The notes: generated from the sequence alone by a model not told the origin. A DNA stretch of 30,079 bases from Mesostigma viride (GCA_009746045.1 RPFO01002127.1:1-30079), one strand, 5' to 3'. Positions 7,440 to 15,354 are shown, counted from the stretch's first letter. A program made the numbers and translations.

Positions 7440-9218
7440 TCACTGCCCACTCTTCCATGTCGAGTATCGCTCGTACGCGGAACGGACGCTGGCAAGCTTG
7501 TCCGAGTCCAGATGGTCGTAGCGCCCGCTGTTGAGCAATAGCGAGAAGTCTGCCTCGTCGTCGTCATCTAAACGCACAAACCTGCGTTCGTTTTTCGTCT
7601 TCTTATTGTGAGCGTTGATATCTTCCATCACTTCCGCGACGATGTCGAGTGCCGCGTTCTGGATAGAGGCCATAAAATCACGTAGCTCGTCCTGAGTTAT
7701 TTTTCCCATCGCGGCCTTCTGGAACATCAACAAACGCGGCAAGTATCCATTTCCTTTACTTTTGGGTCCGGGTTTTACGTTACCCCTATCGTCAATTTGG
7801 TCATCGTCATAATACCACAGGATCTCCTCCATGGGGTACACCGTGTTAAGGGTCTTTAGCCCGGCCGAGTTGTCAGGGAAGTAGGCGTTAGGGAATCGCT
7901 GACCTCCTATCCACCTCGGATCGTTGGAGGCGTGCAGGTACGTCCACGGGAACAGCACGCCCACTCCGTCTGGGTCGTACGTGATGCCCGACGACGACGA
8001 CGCACCACGCGAGCCGTCCACCAGCAGAGGTGTTTCTATGCTCTCGTCGGTGATATGGTACGTCTGGATCAGCATCTTGTCATTCCTGTCAGTGGCATCC
8101 GCGATAGCCAGACGAAGCCTTGTCAGGTACACGCCGCGCTTGTTGGAGTTCATTTCTGTCTTAGAAAGATGAGGACCAATCACACGACCGGTGTACAGGC
8201 CCACGACTTTGCCCGCAGGTAGTACCTGGTCCGCATACAGACCAAGAGCGCGTATGCCGCGCCCGTCCAGAAAACGACTCCGCGCAACCAGCAGCCAGTT
8301 AATGAAGGGACCATCGCGCGAAAACTTGGCCTGCACTTTAATGCCACCTGGAGTTTTTATGTAGCGAACCTCGACCGGCAGCGAGTCAGGAGGGACCCAC
8401 GAGTATCCCCGATCCAACGTCGGATTAGATTTCAAAAACTGGCGAGCCGATTCCTCGGCGTCGCGGCGTGTCAACGCGGGATGCGATATCTTGGGACGCC
8501 CAACGTTCGCTTTTTTATTGGCGCCATTTGTGGGTTCCACGTTCTCGACCGGACGCACTGGCACCGTGTTCATGGGCGCATCCGTGCCTTCATATTCCAA
8601 CACTTCTTTCTCGATCGCCTGTCTAAACTCGTCATTGCTCATCTGCTCTAGCGTGAGCACGTTATCCTTCATATCAGCGAGCGCGTTGGTCGCGTCTTTC
8701 AGTTCTCGCGCTTCATCCAATGCGCCTGCCACATCCTTCTCCGTGTTTGTGACGTTCATGTGCTCCTCTAGTCTTTCCACGCTCCGTTTTATAGGAGAGC
8801 TCCTCTCTCCCTTCATTGCCTCGAGCTCCGTGTCCGGAGGCGCGTCTCTGGCATAGGACTGAGGGATCGCGCTGTAGAAGTGAGTTTGCGACTGATTAAG
8901 AACATATAGCGGCGGCTTCCCAGACCTCTCTCCTTGGTATCCGTTGCCTTTGTACATCTCGTGTTTGAGCTTGTACGCATCCGAGCCGACCACTCTTATT
9001 GCGCGTATGCCAACAATGTCTTCCTTGATGTGGAATGCCAACAGCATGGCCACTTTCGCGTCGGCCCACGTTAACCCTGACAGTCTGTCCTTCATGACCT
9101 TCACTCGTTCCGCAATCGCCTTGTCAGACGCTCGTTTTTTGACACCACCCAGACACCTGTTAATGGGGGGGTCATGGTCAAGTAAGTGTTCAGGTTGTTG
9201 GTGATCTCCTGTCGCCAT
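7440..9218 (-). CDS. SET-domain protein; also carries the C-terminal half of an OTU domain (3' part of a frameshifted gene)
   Basis: 592 codons as written. Residues about 20-118 continue an OTU protease fold begun in the preceding ORF: helix LTWADAKVAMLLAF, then the His strand THFYSAI (His about 113). Residues 140-260 are a charged helical linker. Residues about 318-472 resemble a SET lysine-methyltransferase: GRGIRALGLYADQVLPAG, VVGLYTGRVIG, then YLHASNDPRW and PMEEILWYY at the end. The usual NHS-C motif reads HASNDP, so activity is uncertain. The tail (about 495-592) is helical and acidic. The first ATG (9218) probably is not the true start: a G7 run at 9165-9171 marks a one-base frameshift, and both halves likely form one protein of about 900 aa. 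Confidence 0.75.
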   Translation of the reverse strand: MATGDHQQPEHLLDHDPPINRCLGGVKKRASDKAIAERVKVMKDRLSGLTWADAKVAMLLAFHIKEDIVGIRAIRVVGSDAYKLKHEMYKGNGYQGERSGKPPLYVLNQSQTHFYSAIPQSYARDAPPDTELEAMKGERSSPIKRSVERLEEHMNVTNTEKDVAGALDEARELKDATNALADMKDNVLTLEQMSNDEFRQAIEKEVLEYEGTDAPMNTVPVRPVENVEPTNGANKKANVGRPKISHPALTRRDAEESARQFLKSNPTLDRGYSWVPPDSLPVEVRYIKTPGGIKVQAKFSRDGPFINWLLVARSRFLDGRGIRALGLYADQVLPAGKVVGLYTGRVIGPHLSKTEMNSNKRGVYLTRLRLAIADATDRNDKMLIQTYHITDESIETPLLVDGSRGASSSSGITYDPDGVGVLFPWTYLHASNDPRWIGGQRFPNAYFPDNSAGLKTLNTVYPMEEILWYYDDDQIDDRGNVKPGPKSKGNGYLPRLLMFQKAAMGKITQDELRDFMASIQNAALDIVAEVMEDINAHNKKTKNERRFVRLDDDDEADFSLLLNSGRYDHLDSDKLASVRSAYERYSTWKSGQ

Positions 9219-10135
9219 GCCGTGGCCTGCGCAAGGAGCTGCGACCTTGATATTCTGACACCATCGCGATACGCGCGTCCCAGCGCAACGGCGTAGTAGA
9301 AGCAGTTGCCGTCCCCATCTGTTGCACGTATGTGCGCTATGCGGTCACCCATTGCGGCGTCGAGTTCCGGATCGTTGTACTCGTACGTGGCGTCGACGCC
9401 TTCCATGCGATACGGTTCGTACACGCCGGTGCCGCGAGGTATGTCCACCTCTGGAAGTGGCAGGACAACCGGGTCTCTCTCTCTCTCGCACGTGTCGTAA
9501 TCCTTCGGCACGCGGTCATCCTTGTCCGTGTCGCTCAGCACAATGGAGTCCTCCGCGGTTTTGCCGGTGCGCGGACGCTGGTCGTCTGTCGTCAGATCTA
9601 TCGGGGTGGCGACGGGCGGGGATGCAACTGCTGGCGGTTGGTCGGCTGCCGGCATGTCAGATGCGGCGGGCGGGGATGCAACTGCTGGCGGTACGTCAGC
9701 CGCCGGCATGTCAGGTGCGGAGGGCGGGGATGCAACTGCTGGCGGTACGTCAGCCGCCGGCATGTCAGGTGCGGCGGGCGGGGTTGCAACTGCTGGCGGT
9801 ACGTCAGCCGCTGGCGTTGGGGCGTCATTGTCCATCATCCTCAACGGATCCCACAGCGCGTCGTCGGGCGTCACCAGTCCGTACATCCTCAGCTGTCGTT
9901 TCTCAGTGCACTGTTTCAGGGTTCCGTATCGCGCGCCTGGACGCAGACTGGCGCCACAGAATGCGTTACGGGTACTATCCGCGCTATTCACGTCGCGATC
10001 GCCTACGCCGCCCGGGTACAATTCGCTGGCTCGTTTCATACCGAACAACCTCACCTGTGTCTTGCATTGTGTCTCCGTACCTCGCGTCTTACCTCTTGGC
10101 ACGTCATCTTTGTATCCACAATACACTCGGGGCAT
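9101..10135 (-). CDS. OTU protease N-terminal half with duplicated Cys/Gly motif and Pro/Ala repeats (5' part of a frameshifted gene)
   Basis: Starts at ATG 10135, 14 bases after an AT-rich TTTATTAAATAAG tract. Two copies of a short motif (CG, about 8-15 residues, then GT--QC, then Q-R-hydrophobic-F/Y-G) lie at residues about 6-34 and 60-86. Then come four or five 18-residue Pro/Ala-rich repeats (about 105-175), and two stretches like SUMO-interaction motifs: PIDLTTDD and SIVLSDTDKDD. Residues about 265-320 begin an OTU cysteine protease with DGDGNCFYYAVALG (catalytic Asp and Cys). After the G7 run at 9165-9171 the frame changes and the OTU sense is lost; it continues in the ORF ending at 7440. 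Likely a deubiquitinase or deSUMOylase-type protein fused to a SET domain. Confidence 0.78.
   Translation of the reverse strand: MPRVYCGYKDDVPRGKTRGTETQCKTQVRLFGMKRASELYPGGVGDRDVNSADSTRNAFCGASLRPGARYGTLKQCTEKRQLRMYGLVTPDDALWDPLRMMDNDAPTPAADVPPAVATPPAAPDMPAADVPPAVASPPSAPDMPAADVPPAVASPPAASDMPAADQPPAVASPPVATPIDLTTDDQRPRTGKTAEDSIVLSDTDKDDRVPKDYDTCERERDPVVLPLPEVDIPRGTGVYEPYRMEGVDATYEYNDPELDAAMGDRIAHIRATDGDGNCFYYAVALGRAYRDGVRISRSQLLAQATAWRQEITNNLNTYLTMTPPLTGVWVVSKNERLTRRLRNE
9609..9824. repeat. 54-base tandem repeat, four copies, coding
   Basis: The 19-base core GGGATGCAACTGCTGGCGG or a one-base variant recurs at about 9619, 9673, 9727 and 9781, giving a 54-base period. On the minus strand it encodes 18-residue units rich in Pro, Ala and Val in the linker before the OTU domain. 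Copies are nearly identical, suggesting recent expansion. Confidence 0.85.
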
Positions 10136-10194
10136 GGTGTTTGCACGTTCATTTATTAAATAAGATAAATAAGAGCGCAAGGAGCGCATTTGAA

Positions 10195-10527
10195 TCACTG
10201 TTTCCTCACGCGTCGTATCGTTCGCATTATATCATGAAACAGGAACGCACGGCGGTCACGCATGGGGCGCTGGTTGGCGCGTTGGACAGCGCCATTCACT
10301 ACGATGGTCCAAAACTCGACGCTGGTCTGACAACCTACATCTTGTTCAGACAAAACCACCGCGTCCACGATTTGGCGTATTGCTTCAGGACGCAAGTCAT
10401 CCTCCTCCATCATTAGGATGGAACGTATCTCGTGTTTTAGGCACTCCGTCGCGGCTATGACTGCCGGAGTCGCGCGGCAGGAGTCGCCTCTTTGCATAAT
10501 GCAATACCGCGTGAGTATCCTGTCCAT
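10195..10527 (-). CDS. Small helical protein, unknown
   Basis: 110 aa from ATG 10527. Mostly alpha-helical with mixed charge (TECLKHEIRSILMMEEDDLR, IRQIVDAVVLSEQD) and a basic tail (HDIMRTIRRVRKQ). No membrane segment or known motif. It lies 9 bases after the preceding leftward gene and 59 bases before the OTU gene start, so it may be co-transcribed with the KilA-N-like gene upstream. Confidence 0.6.
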   Translation of the reverse strand: MDRILTRYCIMQRGDSCRATPAVIAATECLKHEIRSILMMEEDDLRPEAIRQIVDAVVLSEQDVGCQTSVEFWTIVVNGAVQRANQRPMRDRRAFLFHDIMRTIRRVRKQ

Positions 10528-10536
10528 GTAGAGTAC

Positions 10537-11535
10537 TCACTGACAAATTATTCCGACTGAGCACATGATCCCCGCGACGATCTCGACAATCTTTGTCTCC
10601 ATGATCGGCGACAGTCGCCCCACCACATCCGTCGCGACACCCAGACGCTCTCCCACCAGATCGCACACCTCGCGCTCAAACGCCCTCACAAAGTAGTCTG
10701 GCATTAGGTAGACGGGGCTGGTGCCAAAGCGGCTCCTCAGGATGCTGGCAACCACAAGGGTAAGGTTTGGATTCCTGCACGCTTTGACATCGTGCTCCCT
10801 GAATAGCGCGTGGTTGATCGCACTCATGCACTCGTGCTTGGCTGCATTCCTCGCGCACTCGTCTCGCACGCGCTTGTTCTCCGCCTCCTTGATCTCAACC
10901 GTTTCCTTAAAGCTCCTGGCGCACAGATTCCTCACCCTGTCCAGCTCCTGCACCATGTTGTACTTGCTGTGAGCCAGATCGACGAGCACCTCGACGTTCC
11001 GTTGAACTTCGGCGCGCAGGGAGCTCACCTGCGACACCAGCTCGTTTATGGAGGTTCGCACGGAATCCTGCTCGATAGCAGAAATTGCCTGAGCGGTGCT
11101 GGCCAGGGCGTCAAGAGCCGAAATTGTGCTGGTCTCGCTGGTTTCTGGAGGCGAACTGAACAGGTGCTGGTACCCCCATGCGTTCTCCTCGAAAAGCTTC
11201 GTCAGATCCTCGAGCTCTTTGTCGAAGTTGAACACGGTGCACAGCTTAACAGCAAGGATGGGATGAACCAGCGTCCTGTTCCCCGTGACCACCCGAGAAG
11301 CGTGAAAATAACCCAGGGCCTTCAGTCTTTGGTCAAGGTCTTCCATCTCCCTCTGGATATCCCTGTTCTTGAAAAGTTTGTTAAGGTCACTCCTGCAATG
11401 CTTCCTCAGCACCGTGCAATTAAAAAACGACTGGATCTCGTCGATGGACTGCGACTTAGCCATGGCTGAGGGAGACGTGCGAGATTGACAGGGGGTGGGC
11501 GAGGAGAGCGTTCTCTTACGCGAGGACCTGCGCAT
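10537..11535 (-). CDS. KilA-N-like N-terminus plus coiled coil
   Basis: 332 aa from ATG 11535; a GTG at 11565 and ATG 11463 are alternatives. After a basic Ser/Arg leader, residues about 30-110 read DEIQSFFNCTVLRKHC, LKALGYF and NRTLVHPILAVKLCTVFN. The last resembles the 'h-HP-lA--h' part of KilA-N domains. Residues about 130-230 form a long amphipathic helix or coiled coil (INELVSQVSSLRAEVQRNVE). The C-terminal third is helical. An AT-rich AAAAATATAT box lies about 85-95 bases upstream. Possibly a DNA-binding virion or regulatory protein; the KilA-N match is weaker than in the gene at 2377. Confidence 0.65.
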   Translation of the reverse strand: MRRSSRKRTLSSPTPCQSRTSPSAMAKSQSIDEIQSFFNCTVLRKHCRSDLNKLFKNRDIQREMEDLDQRLKALGYFHASRVVTGNRTLVHPILAVKLCTVFNFDKELEDLTKLFEENAWGYQHLFSSPPETSETSTISALDALASTAQAISAIEQDSVRTSINELVSQVSSLRAEVQRNVEVLVDLAHSKYNMVQELDRVRNLCARSFKETVEIKEAENKRVRDECARNAAKHECMSAINHALFREHDVKACRNPNLTLVVASILRSRFGTSPVYLMPDYFVRAFEREVCDLVGERLGVATDVVGRLSPIMETKIVEIVAGIMCSVGIICQ

Positions 11536-11797
11536 TTTATGTCGTCTTCTCGCTGTCGTCGTCACGATCCCGGATTTCCAGAGGAAGGCGGTTACGGCAT
11601 AAAAATCGCGCGAACGCGGATATATTTTTCCACGTTTCTCGCTCCCGTGCGCTCGCCTTTCCTTTAGAAATTGCTACGGTTACAATCGCGTCATGTCGCA
11701 TTTCAAGAGACACGTGTTAGGTAATGGAATCCTTTGCGGCTCCGTACGTCTGACAACGGATTCCAGTCGCTGACACCGGTGTCGTATGGAATCCTGT

Positions 11798-12174
11798 GGT
11801 ACATTAACATCTCGTTCCTTCCGTCCAGCTGATCTGACACGTCCGTAAAAATGGAATATAGGAGCTTTGATAAACGACACCCCTCGAAAAAAGTTTTTTG
11901 GGAGGCAGGAGCTGTAGGTAACCTTGCGCCTCGGTAATTCTGTAACACGCCCCATGCTGCTAAAATAATTTCTACCACCATAAAATTTATGACGAATTTC
12001 GATGAAAAAAAATTGTAGTAGAGTGTATGCGTCCTTGACGTGCGCGTGCACCCCCCAAAAAAACTTTTTTCGAGGGGTGTCGTTTATCAAAGCTCCTATA
12101 TTCCATTTTTACGGACGTGTCAGATCTGCGCGGACCACTGGGTGCGAACTGACGCTACCACCAGATTCTGTACG
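11798..12174. repeat. Long palindromic element, copy 1
   Basis: Arms of about 72 bases at 11831-11902 and 12054-12126 are near-perfect reverse complements (differing by run lengths), separated by about 150 bases. The arms include an A6-G-T6 tract next to the loop side. The unit begins GGTACA and ends TGTACG. No protein-coding sense. Candidate origin, packaging or regulatory structure, or a miniature inverted-repeat element. Confidence 0.85.
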
Positions 12175-12281
12175 GTACAACTTTTACCATCGAGATCTGA
12201 ACGCAATAACTACGGTTACGCTAAGATTCATTGTCAGTTACGAGATCTTTACAACGCCGTACTAAGATTCTAGAATCTATT

Positions 12282-12633
12282 GGTACACCAACATCTCATT
12301 CTCTCCGTCCAGATGATCTGACACGTCCGTAAAAATGGAATATAGGAGCTTTGATAAACGACACCCCTCGAAAAAAGTTTTTTGGGAGGCAGGAGCTGTA
12401 GGTAATTCTGTAACACGCCCCATGCTGCTAAAATCGTTTCTACCACCATAAAATTTATGATGAATTTCGATTAATGCAGTAGAGTGTATGCGTCCTCGCC
12501 GTGCGCGTGAACACCTAAAAAAATTTTTTCGAGGGGTGTCGTTTATCAAAGCTCCTATATTCCATTTTTACGGACGTGTCAGATCTGCGCGGACCACTGG
12601 GTGCTAACTGACGCTACCACCAGATTCTGTACG
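12282..12633. repeat. Long palindromic element, copy 2
   Basis: Same orientation and boundaries as copy 1 (GGTACA to TGTACG), with arms at about 12315-12386 and 12514-12585. It is shorter by about 25 bases, with a deletion after the left arm and smaller changes in the loop. The arms are more conserved than the loop, which suggests the hairpin matters or that it spreads as a unit. Confidence 0.85.
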
Positions 12634-12710
12634 AAGCCTTAAGATTTGAGCCTTACGCGTACGGTTCCGCTCAAATTCCGTTTGAAGATTCGGTGCAGCC
12701 ATAGCGTGAC

Positions 12711-12775
12711 CTCGTCTGCGGGCACGAAATTTCTGCGCTGTTACTGCAGCGAGCTCGTCTGCGGGCACGAAATTT
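12711..12775. repeat. 22-base direct repeat, two copies
   Basis: Identical 22-base copies at 12711-12732 and 12754-12775, 43 bases apart, each ending CACGAAATTT. They lie about 100-160 bases before ATG 12871 and could be a regulatory site for that gene. Confidence 0.7.
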
Positions 12776-12870
12776 TAAGCGTCTGTGCGGCCGAGTCGCG
12801 ATTTAGCGAGGAACGCGAGCGTTCTAGCGGTCTTTCTCTCACATCGAGACTCCACGCGTGTTATTAAGTG

Positions 12871-13425
12871 ATGGGCAACGCCGAGTCCGTTATGTCCGAG
12901 GCTCTGGCGGTAAAGGAGTGCGACAGACCGCAGCTGGTGGAATGTTTAATGGAAGGCTGTCTGGACATATGTGAGGGGTGTGCCGGTCGTTTCGAGCGTG
13001 TCAAGAAGCTGAATTCGCACCCTGAGAACCCGGAGCCGATGGACATCAGAGTGCGATACCTCACACTCAGACAACTCCTGTTTGAAACCCCTTTTCACTC
13101 GCTCGTCATGGACGCGAAGGTCAGGGTGGCCGCGCGCGTGCACGAGAGCATTAGACCGGGCATGGATGCCTTGTTTGCTGGCATCGATGCTGAGTTCGAG
13201 GCGTGGAAGATAAGGCAGGCGGAGGCCAAGGTAAACGCGGCGTACGCTGTGGTGCGCGCCAGGGAGAAAGAGATGTTTAGGCAGCAGTGCGTGGACAGGA
13301 AGAGGAGGGCGCAGGAGGAAAAGAGAGACGCCGAAAAGCGATCAAAATTGGAAAAGCTGAAGAGGGGGACGCAAGATATCACGGCGTTTTTTGGGAAGAA
13401 GGCGAGGGAATCAGACGCCCTATGA
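12871..13425 (+). CDS. Helical protein with C-terminal PIP-box-like tail
   Basis: 184 aa from ATG 12871. The N-terminus MGNAES fits an N-myristoylation signal pattern. Residues about 15-45 have several Cys (VECLMEGCLDICEGC). Residues about 105-165 are a long charged helix rich in Arg, Lys, Glu and Ala, likely a coiled coil. The last 20 residues include GTQDITAFFGKK, which fits the I-x-x-F-F core of PCNA-interacting peptides, with Thr where Gln is usual. This suggests a sliding-clamp partner in replication or late transcription. The myristoylation match may be chance. The 3' end overlaps the convergent gene by about 45 bases. Confidence 0.68.
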   Translation: MGNAESVMSEALAVKECDRPQLVECLMEGCLDICEGCAGRFERVKKLNSHPENPEPMDIRVRYLTLRQLLFETPFHSLVMDAKVRVAARVHESIRPGMDALFAGIDAEFEAWKIRQAEAKVNAAYAVVRAREKEMFRQQCVDRKRRAQEEKRDAEKRSKLEKLKRGTQDITAFFGKKARESDAL

Positions 13426-13900
13426 GCCCTGCAATGACGCAAGGATCTGTGTCCTGTCGCAATCGGGACATGTCAAGCGTGGACATCGCAACGTACGACA
13501 TCGTGCTCAGCCCGTGCCTGTGTCTCTTCATCCGCTCCACGTCAGCGAGCACTGCCGCGAACAGCACCCTCTGCGCGTCCGCCTGTGCGTGCTGCGCCGA
13601 AAGTATCGCCGCAATGGCGTCGCTGTTGTCGCCGTACACGACCAATGAAGTGAAACTGATCAGATCGGCGATTGTCCTGCAGTTACGTGACATGAACCGC
13701 AGTATCTCGTCGCCGCCATCTAGAGGCGGTACGCCGTGCGTGCGGCAGGCTTCTAAGAAGTACCGCACGTGGCCCTTGCACGTGATGTGTCGCAACCTCC
13801 TCCTGCACGACCGACACAGCTGTTCGTCTGCGTGGGTCGGATTGGGACCGCACGCGCTACAATTTAGCATGTATAATAAAGGATGACGTTTATTTACCAT
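13379..13900 (-). CDS. Unknown protein with N-terminal zinc-ribbon-like Cys pairs
   Basis: 173 aa from ATG 13900 (overlapping the NifS stop), or 163 aa from ATG 13870, which better fits a TAAATAAA tract 20 bases upstream. The start region has LNCSACGPN and about 15 residues on LCRSCRRRLRHITC, a CxxC...CxxC arrangement that could bind zinc. The remainder is helical with no known motif (AIAAILSAQHAQADAQRVLF). It follows NifS on the same strand and may share a transcript. No function inferred. Confidence 0.65.
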   Translation of the reverse strand: MVNKRHPLLYMLNCSACGPNPTHADEQLCRSCRRRLRHITCKGHVRYFLEACRTHGVPPLDGGDEILRFMSRNCRTIADLISFTSLVVYGDNSDAIAAILSAQHAQADAQRVLFAAVLADVERMKRHRHGLSTMSYVAMSTLDMSRLRQDTDPCVIAGLIGRLIPSPSSQKTP

Positions 13901-15035
13901 CTACCATGTCTCTCAAGCATCGCAGTAAAAAATCAACCTCCTTTCGTGTGGTGTATGCGCTGAGCCCCGCGCGGATAGTGCCCAGTTCTGTCTCCTTGGG
14001 CACCCCTATCGCACGCAATATACGGCTGCGTTTGGATTTGGAGCACGCGCTGCCAACGTTCGCGCATATGCCGTGCTTGGACAGGCGCTTTACGATATCG
14101 CGGCCGCACGTGCCTGGTATGGAGAAGCTCACAAGGTTGTCCATTCTGCGTGATGGGTCCGCGGGCCCGTTGAATACCGCGCCCATGCGCTCCAGCCCGT
14201 CGCGCAGGTAGGCAGTCAGCTCCTTCATTCTCCTCCATCTGGCGCGATACGGTCGGGACATGTTGATGCGCACTGCCTGCGCGAGGCTAGCGATCAAAGG
14301 GGGGCTCTCCGTTCCCGGTCGCACCCCGTGTTCTTGTCCGCCTCCGAACATCATGGGACGCACGCTGTCGCCCCCACCGCGCACTACCAGCGCACCCACG
14401 CCTTTGAGACCGTGGATCTTGTGTCCGGACACGGTTATGCTGTCCATGTACCTGCGACCCTGTATGGGCGCCTTGCCTGCAACCTGCGTTGTGTCGGCGT
14501 GTATGTGCACGTCCCTGCCCACGGCGCGTCTGATCTTGCCGAAGTCCTGGATGGTACCTATCTCGTTGTTGGCGTATATCACGGCGCACAACTTGATACG
14601 ACCTTTCCACTTGCGCACCGCTTCGTGAAGTGCGTTTTCTTTTATGAACCCCTCAGCGTCGACGGGCAGCTGCACAACCTTTACGTCACCCTTCCTCATT
14701 TTGCGTATGTGCATCAGCGGCTGGATCACGCTGGGGTGCTCGATGTTGGTTGTAAGAACCACGCCTTTCCATCTGGATTTCTCGAGCACGCTGTGTATGA
14801 TGAGGTTGTTGCTCTCCGTCGCCCCGCCTGTAAACACGACGTCTTCAGGATGTGCGCCCACGCCCTTGGCTACCGTCTTGCGCGCGTCCTCGAGCAAGTC
14901 GTGACTCTGCACCCCGCTCACGTGACTGCTAGACGCATTGCCGTACACTTCCATTGCTGATCGACACAGGACATCCGCCACCTCTTTGTGAGGTCGCGTC
15001 GTGCTGTTGTTGTCGAAGTACACGACCGGTAGCAT
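13890..15035 (-). CDS. NifS-like cysteine desulfurase
   Basis: 381 aa, close to the 383 aa of the NifS-like protein of African swine fever virus. Cysteine desulfurases are PLP enzymes that take sulfur from cysteine for Fe-S clusters and thio-modification. Seen: the N-terminal YFDNNSTTRPH; TGGATESNN (PLP phosphate loop); HPSV; NNEIGTIQ; HADTTQVAGK; SGHKIHGLKGVGAL with the PLP lysine; GGGQEHGVRPGTE; and the mobile loop GSACSK with the catalytic Cys. All key residues are present, so the enzyme looks active. No scaffold or other Fe-S assembly gene lies nearby. The promoter is in the 84-base divergent gap to 15120. Confidence 0.93.
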   Translation of the reverse strand: MLPVVYFDNNSTTRPHKEVADVLCRSAMEVYGNASSSHVSGVQSHDLLEDARKTVAKGVGAHPEDVVFTGGATESNNLIIHSVLEKSRWKGVVLTTNIEHPSVIQPLMHIRKMRKGDVKVVQLPVDAEGFIKENALHEAVRKWKGRIKLCAVIYANNEIGTIQDFGKIRRAVGRDVHIHADTTQVAGKAPIQGRRYMDSITVSGHKIHGLKGVGALVVRGGGDSVRPMMFGGGQEHGVRPGTESPPLIASLAQAVRINMSRPYRARWRRMKELTAYLRDGLERMGAVFNGPADPSRRMDNLVSFSIPGTCGRDIVKRLSKHGICANVGSACSKSKRSRILRAIGVPKETELGTIRAGLSAYTTRKEVDFLLRCLRDMVDGK

Positions 15036-15119
15036 GCGCTAGTATAACGTGTATGTGTGATATTGTTTGGTACGCTCACACGTCGAACAATATGTGCGCA
15101 CCTAGTACTGTGCGTGGTG

Positions 15120-15353
15120 ATGTCAGGGTGGTATGCCGATATGCTTGTCGGATCCGCGCAATCGGACTCTACCAAGCGTGTGCAAGGTAAGACCGATGTG
15201 GGGTCAGCCAGCGTGAGGAAAGTGGACGAAAACGACAAAGAGCTCACTAAAAAATTCGAGGAATACGTCCGCGATACCTTCGTGGTGGACGCGCCGGTGC
15301 GCTCAGACGGACTGAAAAGTGCACTGGTCAAGTATAGCGAGCGTGTCTGTTAG
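15120..15353 (+). CDS. Small protein (77 aa), possible winged-helix-like tail
   Basis: From ATG 15120; GTG 15057 is less likely. The N-terminal 35 residues are polar and probably disordered. The tail, ELTKKFEEYVRDTF through SDGLKSALVKYSERVC, is helical. It vaguely recalls the small C-terminal domain of D5-type helicases ('F---y', then 'Y--wc'), but this is only an impression. The stop is one base before the start of the next gene, so the two are likely co-expressed. Confidence 0.55.
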   Translation: MSGWYADMLVGSAQSDSTKRVQGKTDVGSASVRKVDENDKELTKKFEEYVRDTFVVDAPVRSDGLKSALVKYSERVC

Positions 15354-15354
15354 G

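Larger units (their letters stand above)
11566..12870. other. Non-coding block of about 1.3 kb with palindromic repeats
   Basis: Lies between two divergent genes. It holds two copies of a palindromic element and a short direct repeat (separate entries). Short open frames here simply read through the palindromes and change between the two copies, so none is taken as a gene. Confidence 0.7.

Noticed and set aside
9101-9218. Programmed ribosomal frameshift as the cause of the OTU-SET break
   Set aside because: The site is a C7/G7 run without a typical slippery heptamer or visible downstream structure, and similar one-base losses recur in other genes. Sequencing error is simpler.
9322-10416. Long plus-strand frames (up to 364 codons) opposite the OTU gene
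   Set aside because: They are antisense readings of the repeats and OTU half; they are Arg/Cys-rich and have no motif, while the minus strand has clear domains.
11680-12549. Minus-strand open frames across the palindromic elements (136, 92 and 90 codons)
   Set aside because: They translate the inverted-repeat arms, giving the same residues on both strands, and change length between the two copies. No start or codon signal supports them.
13906-14960. Plus-strand frames opposite NifS (up to 210 codons)
   Set aside because: The minus strand has every NifS motif; these are shadows in GC-rich coding DNA.
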